This document shows, piece after piece, positions 26,366 through 34,580 of a stretch of DNA of 64,000 nucleotides. Origin of the DNA: Arcticimaribacter sp965277835 (GTDB lineage Bacteria; Bacteroidota; Bacteroidia; Flavobacteriales; Flavobacteriaceae); NCBI GenBank assembly GCA_965277835.1, contig OZ255841.1:1054001-1118000 (forward strand), read 5' to 3'. A model generated the notes under the pieces. The model had not been told where the DNA came from. It ran no database searches and saw only the letters and a list, made by a program, of their open reading frames with translations. The position numbers were made by a program, and so were the translations under genes. Numbering within the stretch: position 1 is the stretch's first letter; every line of letters begins with the position of its first letter.

Positions 26366-26683
26366 TCAACTCTTCTTAAACAAAATCTCTTCGACTGTGC
26401 GTGTGGACACAAATAATATTTCGGAGAGTTCGTAGGTTACTTGCTTTAGGTTTTTTTGGTTTTGATACTTCTCCAAGTACCAGGCGACAAAAACGCGGCG
26501 TTTTTCTAGTAATGATAAATCCCTTCTCATGTCTTGGGTTTTTAGGTATGCTCCAAATTCTTTTTTTAGATTAAGTGATCTTTGCAAGCCAATCGCCCGC
26601 TCTTCGGGGGTGCTTGTTGCTATGCTAGTACCATTCCCTTTTGAGGCGAGCAAAAAAAACTTAGAAATATGATTCACGTTCAA
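26366..26683 (-). CDS. Small phage-associated protein with C-terminal helix-turn-helix-like segment
   Basis: 105 residues. The frame begins with TTG at 26683, two bases after the stop of the preceding 40-aa gene, so a coupled non-ATG start is likely; GTG at 26677 is an alternative. The C-terminal part (LKQVTYELSEILFVSTRTVEEILFKK) looks like a helix-turn-helix. It is the last gene of the minus-strand portal block. No family recognised. Confidence 0.55.
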   Translation of the reverse strand: MNVNHISKFFLLASKGNGTSIATSTPEERAIGLQRSLNLKKEFGAYLKTQDMRRDLSLLEKRRVFVAWYLEKYQNQKNLKQVTYELSEILFVSTRTVEEILFKKS

Positions 26684-26806
26684 TTATTCTTTAACCTTTT
26701 GTGTTGTTGTCTGTTCCCAAATGGGAGCCGATATTTTTAGGTCGCTTGTTGCTACTCCTACAAAAAAACTTAGAGCGGTTGTGTTTTGCCAGTGCGTTTG
26801 GGTCAT
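26684..26806 (-). CDS. Short phage gene (40 residues)
   Basis: A short frame beginning ATGACCCAAACGCAC at 26806, overlapping the TGA of the 79-residue gene as ATGA, and ending TAA at 26684. Product MTQTHWQNTTALSF...QKVKE, 40 residues, acidic/polar with no hydrophobic segment. The four-base overlap upstream and adjacency downstream fit a tightly packed phage operon. Without this frame the operon would have an unexplained 120-bp hole. Function unknown. Confidence 0.55.
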   Translation of the reverse strand: MTQTHWQNTTALSFFVGVATSDLKISAPIWEQTTTQKVKE

Positions 26807-27042
26807 TTTATCGAAGCCACAAAATTCTCGAAAGAGTTTTCGGCATCGGCTTTCAGCACCTCAAAGAAACTTCCTTTTTCGTCTGTTCGTATCAACTGGT
26901 TATGGTTGTTTTTGCCGTGTACGGCAAACAGCCTATCGCCTTTTGCTTTGTTTTTTAGTGCTACAATTTTGAGTGCCGCCGTGTGGTTTTGCACAAGTTG
27001 TCTTGCTGTTTTTGGTTTTGCTGTGGTGTCTTCTTTTTTCAT
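26803..27042 (-). CDS. Small phage-associated protein
   Basis: 79 residues, Lys-rich N-terminus (MKKEDTTAKPKTARQLVQ) followed by AALKIVALKNKAKGDRLFAV and an acidic C-terminal part. Located 51 bp downstream of the portal gene and overlapping the next short gene by four bases. No family recognised; position after the portal is compatible with a small head or regulatory protein. Confidence 0.6.
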   Translation of the reverse strand: MKKEDTTAKPKTARQLVQNHTAALKIVALKNKAKGDRLFAVHGKNNHNQLIRTDEKGSFFEVLKADAENSFENFVASIK

Positions 27043-27093
27043 AGTGTTGTTTTTTAAGGTTTGTGTATTGCTACATTAATGTTACAGTATTTT

Positions 27094-28473
27094 TTACAGT
27101 GTAACAGAGTTTTCAAAAAAGGTGCCTTCTTCTTTTTTAATATGTTCTAAATCTTCTTGAGTGTTGTTTACCAATGGGTTTTGGTCGAGTGCTGTTTTCT
27201 GGCTCATAATAGATTTTCCGCCTGTGGCGTTAGAGAGTAAGTCTATTTTTTCTCTTAGGTTCTCGGGCAGAATATTTGCAAAGTCGAACCGCAATTGCAG
27301 CTCACTTATTTGTTTTTTCTGCGAGGTGTTTATAGTTGATATCCCTACTTTAATTACATTAAACACCCTATCGACAAACTCTCTGTAGTCGCCTTCTGCG
27401 TTTTTTTGTTTTATAATGGATGCCAAGAACATAAGCTTAAGCGATACGCCCGATATGTTGCCCAGTCCTTTTATATTGTCGAAAGAAATATCGGGTGTAC
27501 CCGAGAGTGCATATATAAGCCCCTTTGTGGTTTCGAACTCTAGTTTTAGTGACTCTGGAGCTCTGTCCCAACTTAGCACTTCTACATCGCCGACAACCAA
27601 ATTGCCTTTGTCGGTTTCGCTTATGGGTAGCTGAATTATTTTACCCGTACTGTCTTTTTTAATCCCATTGTTGTTGTTAGCATCTTTATATATTTCTCCT
27701 TTTACTTTGTAGATAGGAGAGGCAAAATAATCGTTGGTATCACAAAATTTTGAGAAACTCATTTCAAAGCGATCTATCAAATCTTTGACCGCCCACCAGT
27801 CGGGTTCGTCTTGACTTAGATACACTACCGGAATTTTGTTAAACACATTTTGCTCCGCTGTAGATGTATAGCCCTCGCCTTTGTCTATAAACACATATTC
27901 GGTGGTTTGTGTCCATACCCTAATGGTGTCGGTGGTCTTAGTTCCGCTTGTTGCGGTAGTTCTCCAGGCAAAGGCTTTCATATTCCCAAAGTCGTCATAA
28001 AACGGATAAATTGCACCGTTTTTTTGCGAAAGTACTTTTGCTTTTAAGGCAGGTGATTCCTCGGAATTTTCATTTCCTTTTATATAGAAAACCAAAGCCC
28101 CTTCGGTTTCTGACTTTACAACCTTGCATAACTTTAGCAATAGTGCATCCATACGCATATTTGCCCAATAGTTTTTAAATAAAGTATAGGTCTCTTTTGT
28201 GGTTTCTTCATTGCTGTCATAAATATTTATGGGATTGCCAAACAGAAAAGAAGCAGCGTTGTTTACTATTTCTTGCTGAAACGGAATGGGTATACGCGAC
28301 ACCGCTACGGTCTCGGTACCCACCTCTTTGTCTAAGCGTTTACCCACTTGGGTAGATCGTATGCTTCGGTCATTATTATATTCTTTATAATAATCTGCGA
28401 CAGCTGTTTTTCCACTAAGGATATTCAATAATTCTTTGGCGTCTCCTTGTTCTAAAATGTGTTCTATGTCCAT
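27094..28473 (-). CDS. Phage portal protein, SPP1 Gp6-like
   Basis: 459 residues, the normal size for the SPP1-type portal through which DNA enters the capsid. Characteristic stretches are an N-terminal VADYYKEYNNDRSIRSTQVG and PIPFQQEIVNNAASFLFGNPI, central KIPVVYLSQDEPDWWAVKDLIDRFEMSFS, and LSGTPDISFDNIKGLGNISGVSLK, which corresponds to the channel-forming region. It follows the large terminase gene by 10 bp. The C-terminus (HIKKEEGTFFENSVTL) is complete. Downstream genes for head protease/major capsid, usually next, are absent. Confidence 0.9.
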   Translation of the reverse strand: MDIEHILEQGDAKELLNILSGKTAVADYYKEYNNDRSIRSTQVGKRLDKEVGTETVAVSRIPIPFQQEIVNNAASFLFGNPINIYDSNEETTKETYTLFKNYWANMRMDALLLKLCKVVKSETEGALVFYIKGNENSEESPALKAKVLSQKNGAIYPFYDDFGNMKAFAWRTTATSGTKTTDTIRVWTQTTEYVFIDKGEGYTSTAEQNVFNKIPVVYLSQDEPDWWAVKDLIDRFEMSFSKFCDTNDYFASPIYKVKGEIYKDANNNNGIKKDSTGKIIQLPISETDKGNLVVGDVEVLSWDRAPESLKLEFETTKGLIYALSGTPDISFDNIKGLGNISGVSLKLMFLASIIKQKNAEGDYREFVDRVFNVIKVGISTINTSQKKQISELQLRFDFANILPENLREKIDLLSNATGGKSIMSQKTALDQNPLVNNTQEDLEHIKKEEGTFFENSVTL

Positions 28474-28483
28474 AATTTTTGTT

Positions 28484-29983
28484 TTAAAATAAACCTAGGT
28501 CGGTGTTATCAACGGTTGGGGTTATTACTTTTATGTTTTCGGTTTCGGTTTCAATGATTCCTGTGAGGCTGTCTGGGGCATCGTCTGTGGAGTTTGCTCT
28601 AAATACTTTTTTAAATTTGGTTACTGCCTTATAAAAACTGGGCCACAGGATATGCCAGTTATCAGGAAACACGATTTCGTTATTTACGGTTGCCGAATTA
28701 GAGTATATACGTGCTTCTTTGTTCCTCGACTGGTGGAACCAATCGACTTCGGTTGCACTGACCTTTGCACGTACGTTGCGCGCAAAACTTCTACCTCCAT
28801 TGTTCGATTCTATTTTTGCGACATTAACCCTATTCTTGTTAAAGAGCAAAGCGGTTTGTGTTTCGGTAACTTCCATTCCTTCGTCTGTATATAGCACATC
28901 TAATACATATTTGTTGTTGTCCCCTGCCAGCGGAATACCATAGACCACCGCACACAAAAAGTCTTTGCCCGTATCGGCGGTATCTACATAGGCTTTTATC
29001 ATTTTTAAAATAGGAATTGTACTATAGGTTTTAAAAGGTTTTGAGTAAAGTACACCTTGCTTATTTATTGGATTCCCCTGATACAAGCAGTCGAACTTAT
29101 CGGGGTCTTTTGCGCGGGCGTTTTCTAGTTTTTGTTTCGAGTGCTTTTCTTCCCATAGTGCTTCTCCTTTTGCTCTTGGGTCAAAAGGTGTAGAATGCCC
29201 TTCTTTTAGTGCCGCAAAGTTTATGGACAAAAATTGCCCTTCGGTTAAGTTGTCAATAGTATAATCCAAATCTTGAGTACCGTCATAGAAAACTACCGCT
29301 CCAATGGCGTTAAGCTTGCCTATCAAATCGTTTTCGTTCCACCGTGTAAAAACCATCAGTTGTTGGCTTTCGTTGTGCAGGCGTGTGGTCGCTACTGTGG
29401 TGTACCAGTCCCACACTTTCTCCTGATAAATTGGTGAGTTGGCATCTTGCCAATCTTTGTAGAGATCATCATAAATTAATATATCTACGGTCTCGCCCGT
29501 AAGCGGGCCTCCAACGCCCACAAACCGCATAGAGCCTTCGGTGTGGAGGCTTTCGCGCTCCATATTGGTATTGGCTTTTGCTTCGCTATGCCCACGCTCG
29601 GGGTATATTGTTTGAGGAAACAACGCCTTATATTCGGGCTCTCGCATAATCCCCATAATTTCGCGACCAAATTTCTGAGCCTTACTGGCAGAGTAGCTTA
29701 CCAAAGCCATTTTATCATCTGTTCGTGTGCCTGCCACAAAAGCAGGTAAACGCCGCGAGCTTGCCTCGGACTTCCCATGCTGAGGCGGAATAGAGAGTAT
29801 TAGGTTTTTTATTTCTTTTTTTGCAAACCGATCGAGTATGTTGTAGCACACTTTGTGGTACCACTTAGGGTTAAATTTTTTGAATGTAAAACTCGTGAAC
29901 TCAAGTAAATTCTTTCGAGCATACTCCACCTCACGTTCCATTAACAAGGCTTCTAGCTCTACGGTTTCGTTATCGGTTAACAT
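28484..29983 (-). CDS. Phage terminase large subunit (TerL)
   Basis: 499 residues. The ATPase domain has a Walker A-like motif at residues 65-72 (IPPQHGKS) and Walker B at 168-173 (ILIYDD). The C-terminal RNase H-like nuclease has an acidic residue in AYVDTADTGKD and further conserved acids. Drives packaging of DNA into proheads. It overlaps the end of the upstream small-terminase candidate by 14 bp and precedes the portal, giving the standard TerS-TerL-portal order. Confidence 0.93.
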   Translation of the reverse strand: MLTDNETVELEALLMEREVEYARKNLLEFTSFTFKKFNPKWYHKVCYNILDRFAKKEIKNLILSIPPQHGKSEASSRRLPAFVAGTRTDDKMALVSYSASKAQKFGREIMGIMREPEYKALFPQTIYPERGHSEAKANTNMERESLHTEGSMRFVGVGGPLTGETVDILIYDDLYKDWQDANSPIYQEKVWDWYTTVATTRLHNESQQLMVFTRWNENDLIGKLNAIGAVVFYDGTQDLDYTIDNLTEGQFLSINFAALKEGHSTPFDPRAKGEALWEEKHSKQKLENARAKDPDKFDCLYQGNPINKQGVLYSKPFKTYSTIPILKMIKAYVDTADTGKDFLCAVVYGIPLAGDNNKYVLDVLYTDEGMEVTETQTALLFNKNRVNVAKIESNNGGRSFARNVRAKVSATEVDWFHQSRNKEARIYSNSATVNNEIVFPDNWHILWPSFYKAVTKFKKVFRANSTDDAPDSLTGIIETETENIKVITPTVDNTDLGLF

Positions 29984-30374
29984 CTTTTCGCTTTTCTAAT
30001 AATTCTTCAATACGCTGCTCTCTAACCTCTTTTGGAGTAAAGCTATGCTCGGTTGTCGATTCGATGGTTTGCTTGGGCTTACCGTCTATCTGTTCCATTA
30101 TCATTTGTATAGCTTTTAGCCCTTCGGTGCCTTTTTTGCTGAGTGCCCAACTGTTGAGTTTCATTGCAATTTGTGTTGCAGTAGGCACATTGACAACCAC
30201 ACTGCCGTCTTCGTTTATTTTTACTACCTGCTCGGCAGCAATAGTCATATCGCCTCCGCTTTTTAGTAGGTCGCCTAACTGCTTTCTAATGGATGCAGGT
30301 CGTGTTCTTTGCCCTACGTCTTTAGAAGAATTTAATCCGTCCACATTTTTTTTATCTCCAAAATCTCCTGTCAT
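29970..30374 (-). CDS. Putative terminase small subunit
   Basis: 134 residues, overlapping TerL by 14 bp. The N-terminal half is basic (QRTRPASIRKQLGDLLKSGG), the centre helical, and KAIQMIMEQIDGKPKQTIE resembles a segment found in DUF5681-like proteins beside terminases. The last third is charged coiled-coil. The role as DNA-recognition subunit is inferred from position and size; no helix-turn-helix is obvious. First gene of the packaging block, preceded by a palindrome and an AT-rich gap. Confidence 0.65.
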   Translation of the reverse strand: MTGDFGDKKNVDGLNSSKDVGQRTRPASIRKQLGDLLKSGGDMTIAAEQVVKINEDGSVVVNVPTATQIAMKLNSWALSKKGTEGLKAIQMIMEQIDGKPKQTIESTTEHSFTPKEVREQRIEELLEKRKDVNR

Positions 30375-30414
30375 TTTATACTCTAGTTTTTACGAGAAAA
30401 CCCCGTAGTATCTA

Positions 30415-30429
30415 CACCATACTATGGTG
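30415..30429. promoter_or_regulatory. Perfect 15-bp palindrome upstream of the terminase operon
   Basis: CACCATACTATGGTG, symmetric about its central base, 41 bp before the small-terminase start. A TATCTTTA -7-like sequence lies just upstream on the minus strand. Candidate operator for late-gene control. The rest of the 283-bp gap up to the PIN gene shows no gene. Confidence 0.5.
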
Positions 30430-30657
30430 CTTTATTTAAGTGTAAAGATAAGTACAGAAAACGAGTATAACGAACTGATAACCATTGGGTTATTCAGTAC
30501 AAGTGTGAATTAGAAACACAGTTGCTTTTTTAAAACCCCTCTTTTTTTAAGGACAGTTTTTGGGGAGTGGAAGAATGGGGAGTTTTAGCAAAAATTTAGT
30601 ATGGGAAAGAAACGATTTACAGAACCTTTCGGTAACCTCCTGGGATTTATTTATATA

Positions 30658-31137
30658 TTATAATAGAATCCCAAAGGCTTCGGTATAAGGAGTTGAAATA
30701 TCAATTAATTCAAACTTCGGAGTAACTTGTTTTTTAAGAGTTGAATATATTTTTTTTGACCGAATATCGGAAGTTATAAAATGAGTTATTGATTTATCTA
30801 GGTCAGCTTGTGCAAATAATTTTGAATCGTTAGGGATAATAGCTCGTGGGTAAATCTTTTCTTTACTAATTTGATTTTCTTCAAAAATTATCCTTGCAAA
30901 TTCTCCTGCTCTTTTTCCATGGTCTAAGTTGAAAGGAAGTATTAGGATACTTTTTAATGGTAATTCGCTAATATTTCCTTTTACGCAATATTCAGCAATT
31001 GCTATTGTAGAAACCCTAAGTATTATTTCTTCTTGAAGAAAATATTGAAAATAGCCTTTAGCATTATTATGCAAAGAGTCTTCTTTATTTAATAGTCGAA
31101 TAAAGAAACTGGTATCTAAAAAAACACTATGCTTCAT
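30658..31137 (-). CDS. PIN-domain protein (putative ribonuclease)
   Basis: 159 residues. The N-terminal HSVFLDTSFFIRLLNKED gives the first PIN acidic residue (Asp8); a Glu near 49 (AIAEYCVKG) and Asp residues near 107-123 (FAQADLDKS; FITSDIRSKK) fit the remaining metal ligands. PIN proteins of this size are usually VapC-type RNases. Its start overlaps the upstream 259-residue gene by 11 bp, so the two are coexpressed. The partner is much larger than usual VapB antitoxins and is not recognised as one. Confidence 0.75.
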   Translation of the reverse strand: MKHSVFLDTSFFIRLLNKEDSLHNNAKGYFQYFLQEEIILRVSTIAIAEYCVKGNISELPLKSILILPFNLDHGKRAGEFARIIFEENQISKEKIYPRAIIPNDSKLFAQADLDKSITHFITSDIRSKKIYSTLKKQVTPKFELIDISTPYTEAFGILL

Positions 31138-31906
31138 ATTCTCCTCTAAAGTTCAATAGCCAATCATTTGCATCGACGTCTTTCCAAGTTTTTTTTGCTC
31201 TTGAAATTAATTCGTCTAAGTAGTCAGAATCAAATTTTGGATTATAGTCAACTAATTCAACTAGTTTTAATGTTTTGGTGTCAATTTCTCCAGTTTCTAG
31301 ATTTTGTTTCCCTAGGGTACGAACTCCAAAGTTTTTATATAGTAAATTCTTTTTTTCTTCCTTTAAAAAGTCTTGTTCTGTCTCAATTGTTAAATATCCA
31401 AAATCATCGGTATCAAGATGAATATTGGCTTTGCTTTTTCCTCCAGCATCTTTTAGAACACCATAAAAATAAAATTCTGCATCAACCCAAATATTTTCAG
31501 TTCTAAAGAATTTTGTGTTTGGATTAATCGAAAGCTCAGTACTGTTATTAACAGAAGTGCTAATATAAAATGTATAGTCTTTTTGTTGTGATAGTTCTTG
31601 AATACTCTCAACAGCTCTTGCTGTTTTAAGGTCAAGAAAATCAATAGAATTAGACTCTTGTATTTGACCTAAAACGGCATTAAACCCTATTATATATTGG
31701 AGTTGGGTTTTAAACTTATGCCTAACCGATCCTTCTTCAATGTTATAACTTATAAGTGGGCGGTCTTTCTTTTTGTTAGGGTACAACAAATCTTCAACAT
31801 TTTGCAGTACACTGGCAAGATGTTTTATGTCGTAATTTTCAGGCTTTAATTCTAATCCCCCTGATTTTCCGATAATTTTAATTTCTAATTCTCCTATTTT
31901 ACTCAC
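31127..31906 (-). CDS. Unrecognised partner of the PIN-domain protein
   Basis: 259 residues starting with GTG at 31906 (SKIGELEIKIIGKSGGLELKPENYDIKHL). No transmembrane or signal sequence. N-terminal part has alternating beta-like strands and SYNIEEGSVRHKFKTQLQYIIGFNAVLGQI; the C-terminus is Asp/Trp-rich (AKKTWKDVDANDWLLNFRGE). I do not recognise the family. An 11-bp overlap with the PIN gene and the lack of other neighbours in the unit suggest that it neutralises, targets or scaffolds the PIN protein. A role as an unusual antitoxin is inference. Confidence 0.55.
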   Translation of the reverse strand: MSKIGELEIKIIGKSGGLELKPENYDIKHLASVLQNVEDLLYPNKKKDRPLISYNIEEGSVRHKFKTQLQYIIGFNAVLGQIQESNSIDFLDLKTARAVESIQELSQQKDYTFYISTSVNNSTELSINPNTKFFRTENIWVDAEFYFYGVLKDAGGKSKANIHLDTDDFGYLTIETEQDFLKEEKKNLLYKNFGVRTLGKQNLETGEIDTKTLKLVELVDYNPKFDSDYLDELISRAKKTWKDVDANDWLLNFRGEYEA

Positions 31907-32019
31907 TATACAAAGATAGTTTTTTTTGCTTTTTATAAGAGTTTCAACTAATAAAACTTAACTTTTAGGTAGCCATTATATAGTATATATTATTAATAAC
32001 AATCTTTAAATAAACGACT

Positions 32020-32077
32020 TACAAAACCTTCGGTTTATAGAATCTTTGATTTATAGAATCTTCGGTTTACAAAAACC
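32020..32077. repeat. Three ~17-bp direct repeats upstream of the TonB receptor
   Basis: CTTCGGTTTATAGAAT, CTTTGATTTATAGAAT and CTTCGGTTTACAAAAAC follow each other; the first overlaps the small hairpin AAACCTTCGGTTT. Part of a 291-bp non-coding gap. Confidence 0.6.
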
Positions 32078-32126
32078 AATGTCTAAATTATACAAAGGCT
32101 AACCCATTAATTATTCTTATTTTTAA

Positions 32127-32170
32127 CATTAAACTTATATAGTTTCGGCATTAAACCTATAAGTTTGCAC
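32127..32170 (+). promoter_or_regulatory. 22-bp tandem duplication carrying a -7 box for the TonB receptor
   Basis: Two imperfect 22-bp direct repeats (32127-32148, 32149-32170) each read CATTAAAC..TATA.AGTTT. Only the second contains a full TAnnTTTG (TAAGTTTG, 32160-32167); the first reads TTTCG at the same place. The receptor ATG is 30 bp downstream. Confidence 0.55.
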
Positions 32171-32197
32171 AGAAAAAATTAACATATTAAAAGTTTA

Positions 32198-34576
32198 ATG
32201 AAATATTTTAGAAACGCACTTTTAGTTTTTGCCTTTTTTTGTTCTTTCACAAACTTTGGGCAAGAGCAGGTTACAATAAGTGGTACTATTTACGATGACT
32301 TTAACAACGAAACTCTAATAGGTGTTACCATATATATACCCGAGATAAACGCAGGGACAATTACTAATGAATATGGGTTCTATTCTCTTACGGTTCCCAA
32401 AGGCACATACCTTGTTCAAATGAGTTACTTGGGGTATAAAACGATGTCGGAGACTATTGATTTGCAAGAGAAAACAGTGCGCAACTTTGCGCTTACTGAA
32501 GAAGCAGAAAGCCTAGACGAAATTGTTCTTGAAAGCGATGTGGAACGGATTAATATTGAAGTTGCACAAATGAGCGTTAATAAATTGTCAGCAAATACTA
32601 TAAAACAAATTCCTGTGGTTTTGGGAGAATCGGATGTTATAAAATCGCTTTTATTATTACCAGGGGTTACAAGTGCTGGCGAAGGGGCTTCTGGGTTTAA
32701 TGTTAGAGGGGGTGCTGTCGATCAAAATTTAATACTTTTAGACGAAGCCATCGTTTATAACTCCTCGCATTTATTTGGGTTTTTCTCGGTGTTTAACCCC
32801 GATGTAATAAAAGATGTAAAGCTCTACAAAGGAGGTATCCCTGCTAGGTTTGGTGGTAGGCTGTCTTCGGTACTAGACATTTACCAGAAAGAAGGAAATA
32901 GCAAGAATTTTAAAGCAACTGGTGGCATTGGTTTAATCTCTAGTCGCTTGTTAATAGAAGGGCCTTTAGAGAAAAACAAAAGCTCGTTTTTGGTCGGAGG
33001 GCGATCGTCTTACGCACATATATTTTTACCGCTTTTTAACAATGATAGCTCTGCTTATTTTTATGATTTGAACACCAAAGTAAATTATAGAGTTAACGAC
33101 CGAAATAATTTTTTCTTATCGACCTACTTCGGGAAAGATGTGTTTGGACTTAGCGATAGCTTTGTTATAGACTATGGCAACACGGTTGTAAACTTGCGTT
33201 GGAACCATCTGTTTTCTGACAAACTGTTTTCTAATTTATCGTTAATTTATTCCGATTATTTCTACGGGTTAACACTCGAGCTTGCAGGGTTCGAATGGGC
33301 GTCTGGTATTACAAATTTTAATTTAAAATACGATTTTAAGCACTACCTAAGCAACGATTTTAAACTGAGTTATGGTATTAATAACATATACACCAAATTT
33401 AACCCTGGGCAAATTGCACCAACTAGAAGCGATGGTGTTATTAACAGAAAACTTACGGATAAATACGCAAACGAATTTGCGGCGTATTTAGAAGCAGACC
33501 ACAAAATTAGCGATAAACTAACGCTACAATACGGCATAAGGTTTAGTTATTTTTTGCGTTTAGGACAAGACGAACTAAATACCTATGCAAACGACCAAGC
33601 GGTTATTTATAATAATGAGTTTAAGAAATATGAGTCGGTAGAACGAAACGGCGTTCAGAATTTTACACGGAACGATGTTATTGCGCGTTTCAATAATTTT
33701 GAGCCACGTTTTTCTATGTCCTACCTTTTAAACGATACGTCCTCTGTAAAAGCGAGTTATAATAGAATGACACAATATTTGCATTTGCTTTCGAATACAG
33801 CCTCTCCGGCACCTTTAGATGTTTGGACACCCAGCGGAAAATACGTTGATCCCCAACTATTAGACCAGTACGCCATAGGGTATTTTAGGTCGATAAAAGA
33901 CGGCGATTACTCGATAGAAGTAGAGGCTTTTTATAAGGACATTCAAAACAGAATAGACTATATAAACGGGGCTAACCTAATTGCTAATAACGAAATAGAA
34001 ACGGTTATTTTAAGCGGAAAATCGAGAGCCTATGGGTTAGAAGTTTTATTGAAGAAAAACCAAGGAAAACTAAAAGGGTGGTTTGCTTATACCCTATCGC
34101 GGTCAGAGCAATTAACCCCAGGACGAAACCCAAGCGAACCAGGAATTAATAGAGGTCAATGGTATAGCACCCCTTACGACAAAACCCACGATTTGTCTAT
34201 AAATGCAAGTTATGACTTGACTAAAAAATGGCGGCTAAATGCAAACTTTGTGTTTCAGACTGGTCAGCCTGCCAACTATCCTGTGGGGCAATATGAGTTG
34301 CTTGGTTTAAATGTACCTATTTACGATGATAACAGACGAAACTCGGACAGGCTCCCATCCTATCATAGGATAGATATTTCGGCGACACTAACCCCCGAAA
34401 AGAATGCAGGCAGAAAATGGAAAGGCGAATGGGTTTTTGGAATTTATAACGCCTATGGTAGAGAAAATGCAGCCTCTATAACGTTTAGACAAAACATGAA
34501 AACGCTTAGAAACGAAGCTGTGCAAACGTCTCTTTTTGGTATTGTACCCTCGGTTACTTATAATTTTAAATTTTAA
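32198..34576 (+). CDS. TonB-dependent outer-membrane receptor with CarboxypepD_reg-like N-terminal domain
   Basis: 792 residues: signal peptide (about 1-21, ending NFGQ), a carboxypeptidase-regulatory-like beta domain (ISGTIYDDFNNETLIGVTIYIPE, residues ~25-105), a plug domain (PVVLGESDVIKSLLLLPGV, GFNVRGGAVDQNLILLDEA) and a 22-strand barrel to the terminal aromatic SVTYNFKF. Imports an unknown substrate using TonB energy. It lacks the long SusC signature, and its partner is a DUF4249 lipoprotein rather than SusD; such pairs are common in Flavobacteriia and are sometimes linked to metal or peptide uptake, but the substrate is not deducible. The next gene starts 5 bp after the stop. Confidence 0.93.
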   Translation: MKYFRNALLVFAFFCSFTNFGQEQVTISGTIYDDFNNETLIGVTIYIPEINAGTITNEYGFYSLTVPKGTYLVQMSYLGYKTMSETIDLQEKTVRNFALTEEAESLDEIVLESDVERINIEVAQMSVNKLSANTIKQIPVVLGESDVIKSLLLLPGVTSAGEGASGFNVRGGAVDQNLILLDEAIVYNSSHLFGFFSVFNPDVIKDVKLYKGGIPARFGGRLSSVLDIYQKEGNSKNFKATGGIGLISSRLLIEGPLEKNKSSFLVGGRSSYAHIFLPLFNNDSSAYFYDLNTKVNYRVNDRNNFFLSTYFGKDVFGLSDSFVIDYGNTVVNLRWNHLFSDKLFSNLSLIYSDYFYGLTLELAGFEWASGITNFNLKYDFKHYLSNDFKLSYGINNIYTKFNPGQIAPTRSDGVINRKLTDKYANEFAAYLEADHKISDKLTLQYGIRFSYFLRLGQDELNTYANDQAVIYNNEFKKYESVERNGVQNFTRNDVIARFNNFEPRFSMSYLLNDTSSVKASYNRMTQYLHLLSNTASPAPLDVWTPSGKYVDPQLLDQYAIGYFRSIKDGDYSIEVEAFYKDIQNRIDYINGANLIANNEIETVILSGKSRAYGLEVLLKKNQGKLKGWFAYTLSRSEQLTPGRNPSEPGINRGQWYSTPYDKTHDLSINASYDLTKKWRLNANFVFQTGQPANYPVGQYELLGLNVPIYDDNRRNSDRLPSYHRIDISATLTPEKNAGRKWKGEWVFGIYNAYGRENAASITFRQNMKTLRNEAVQTSLFGIVPSVTYNFKF

Positions 34577-34580
34577 ACAG

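Noticed and set aside
26366..26683. Integrase or transposase in the packaging block
   Set aside because: The 105-residue protein is too short and has no catalytic motif; no integrase or transposase is recognisable anywhere in the window.
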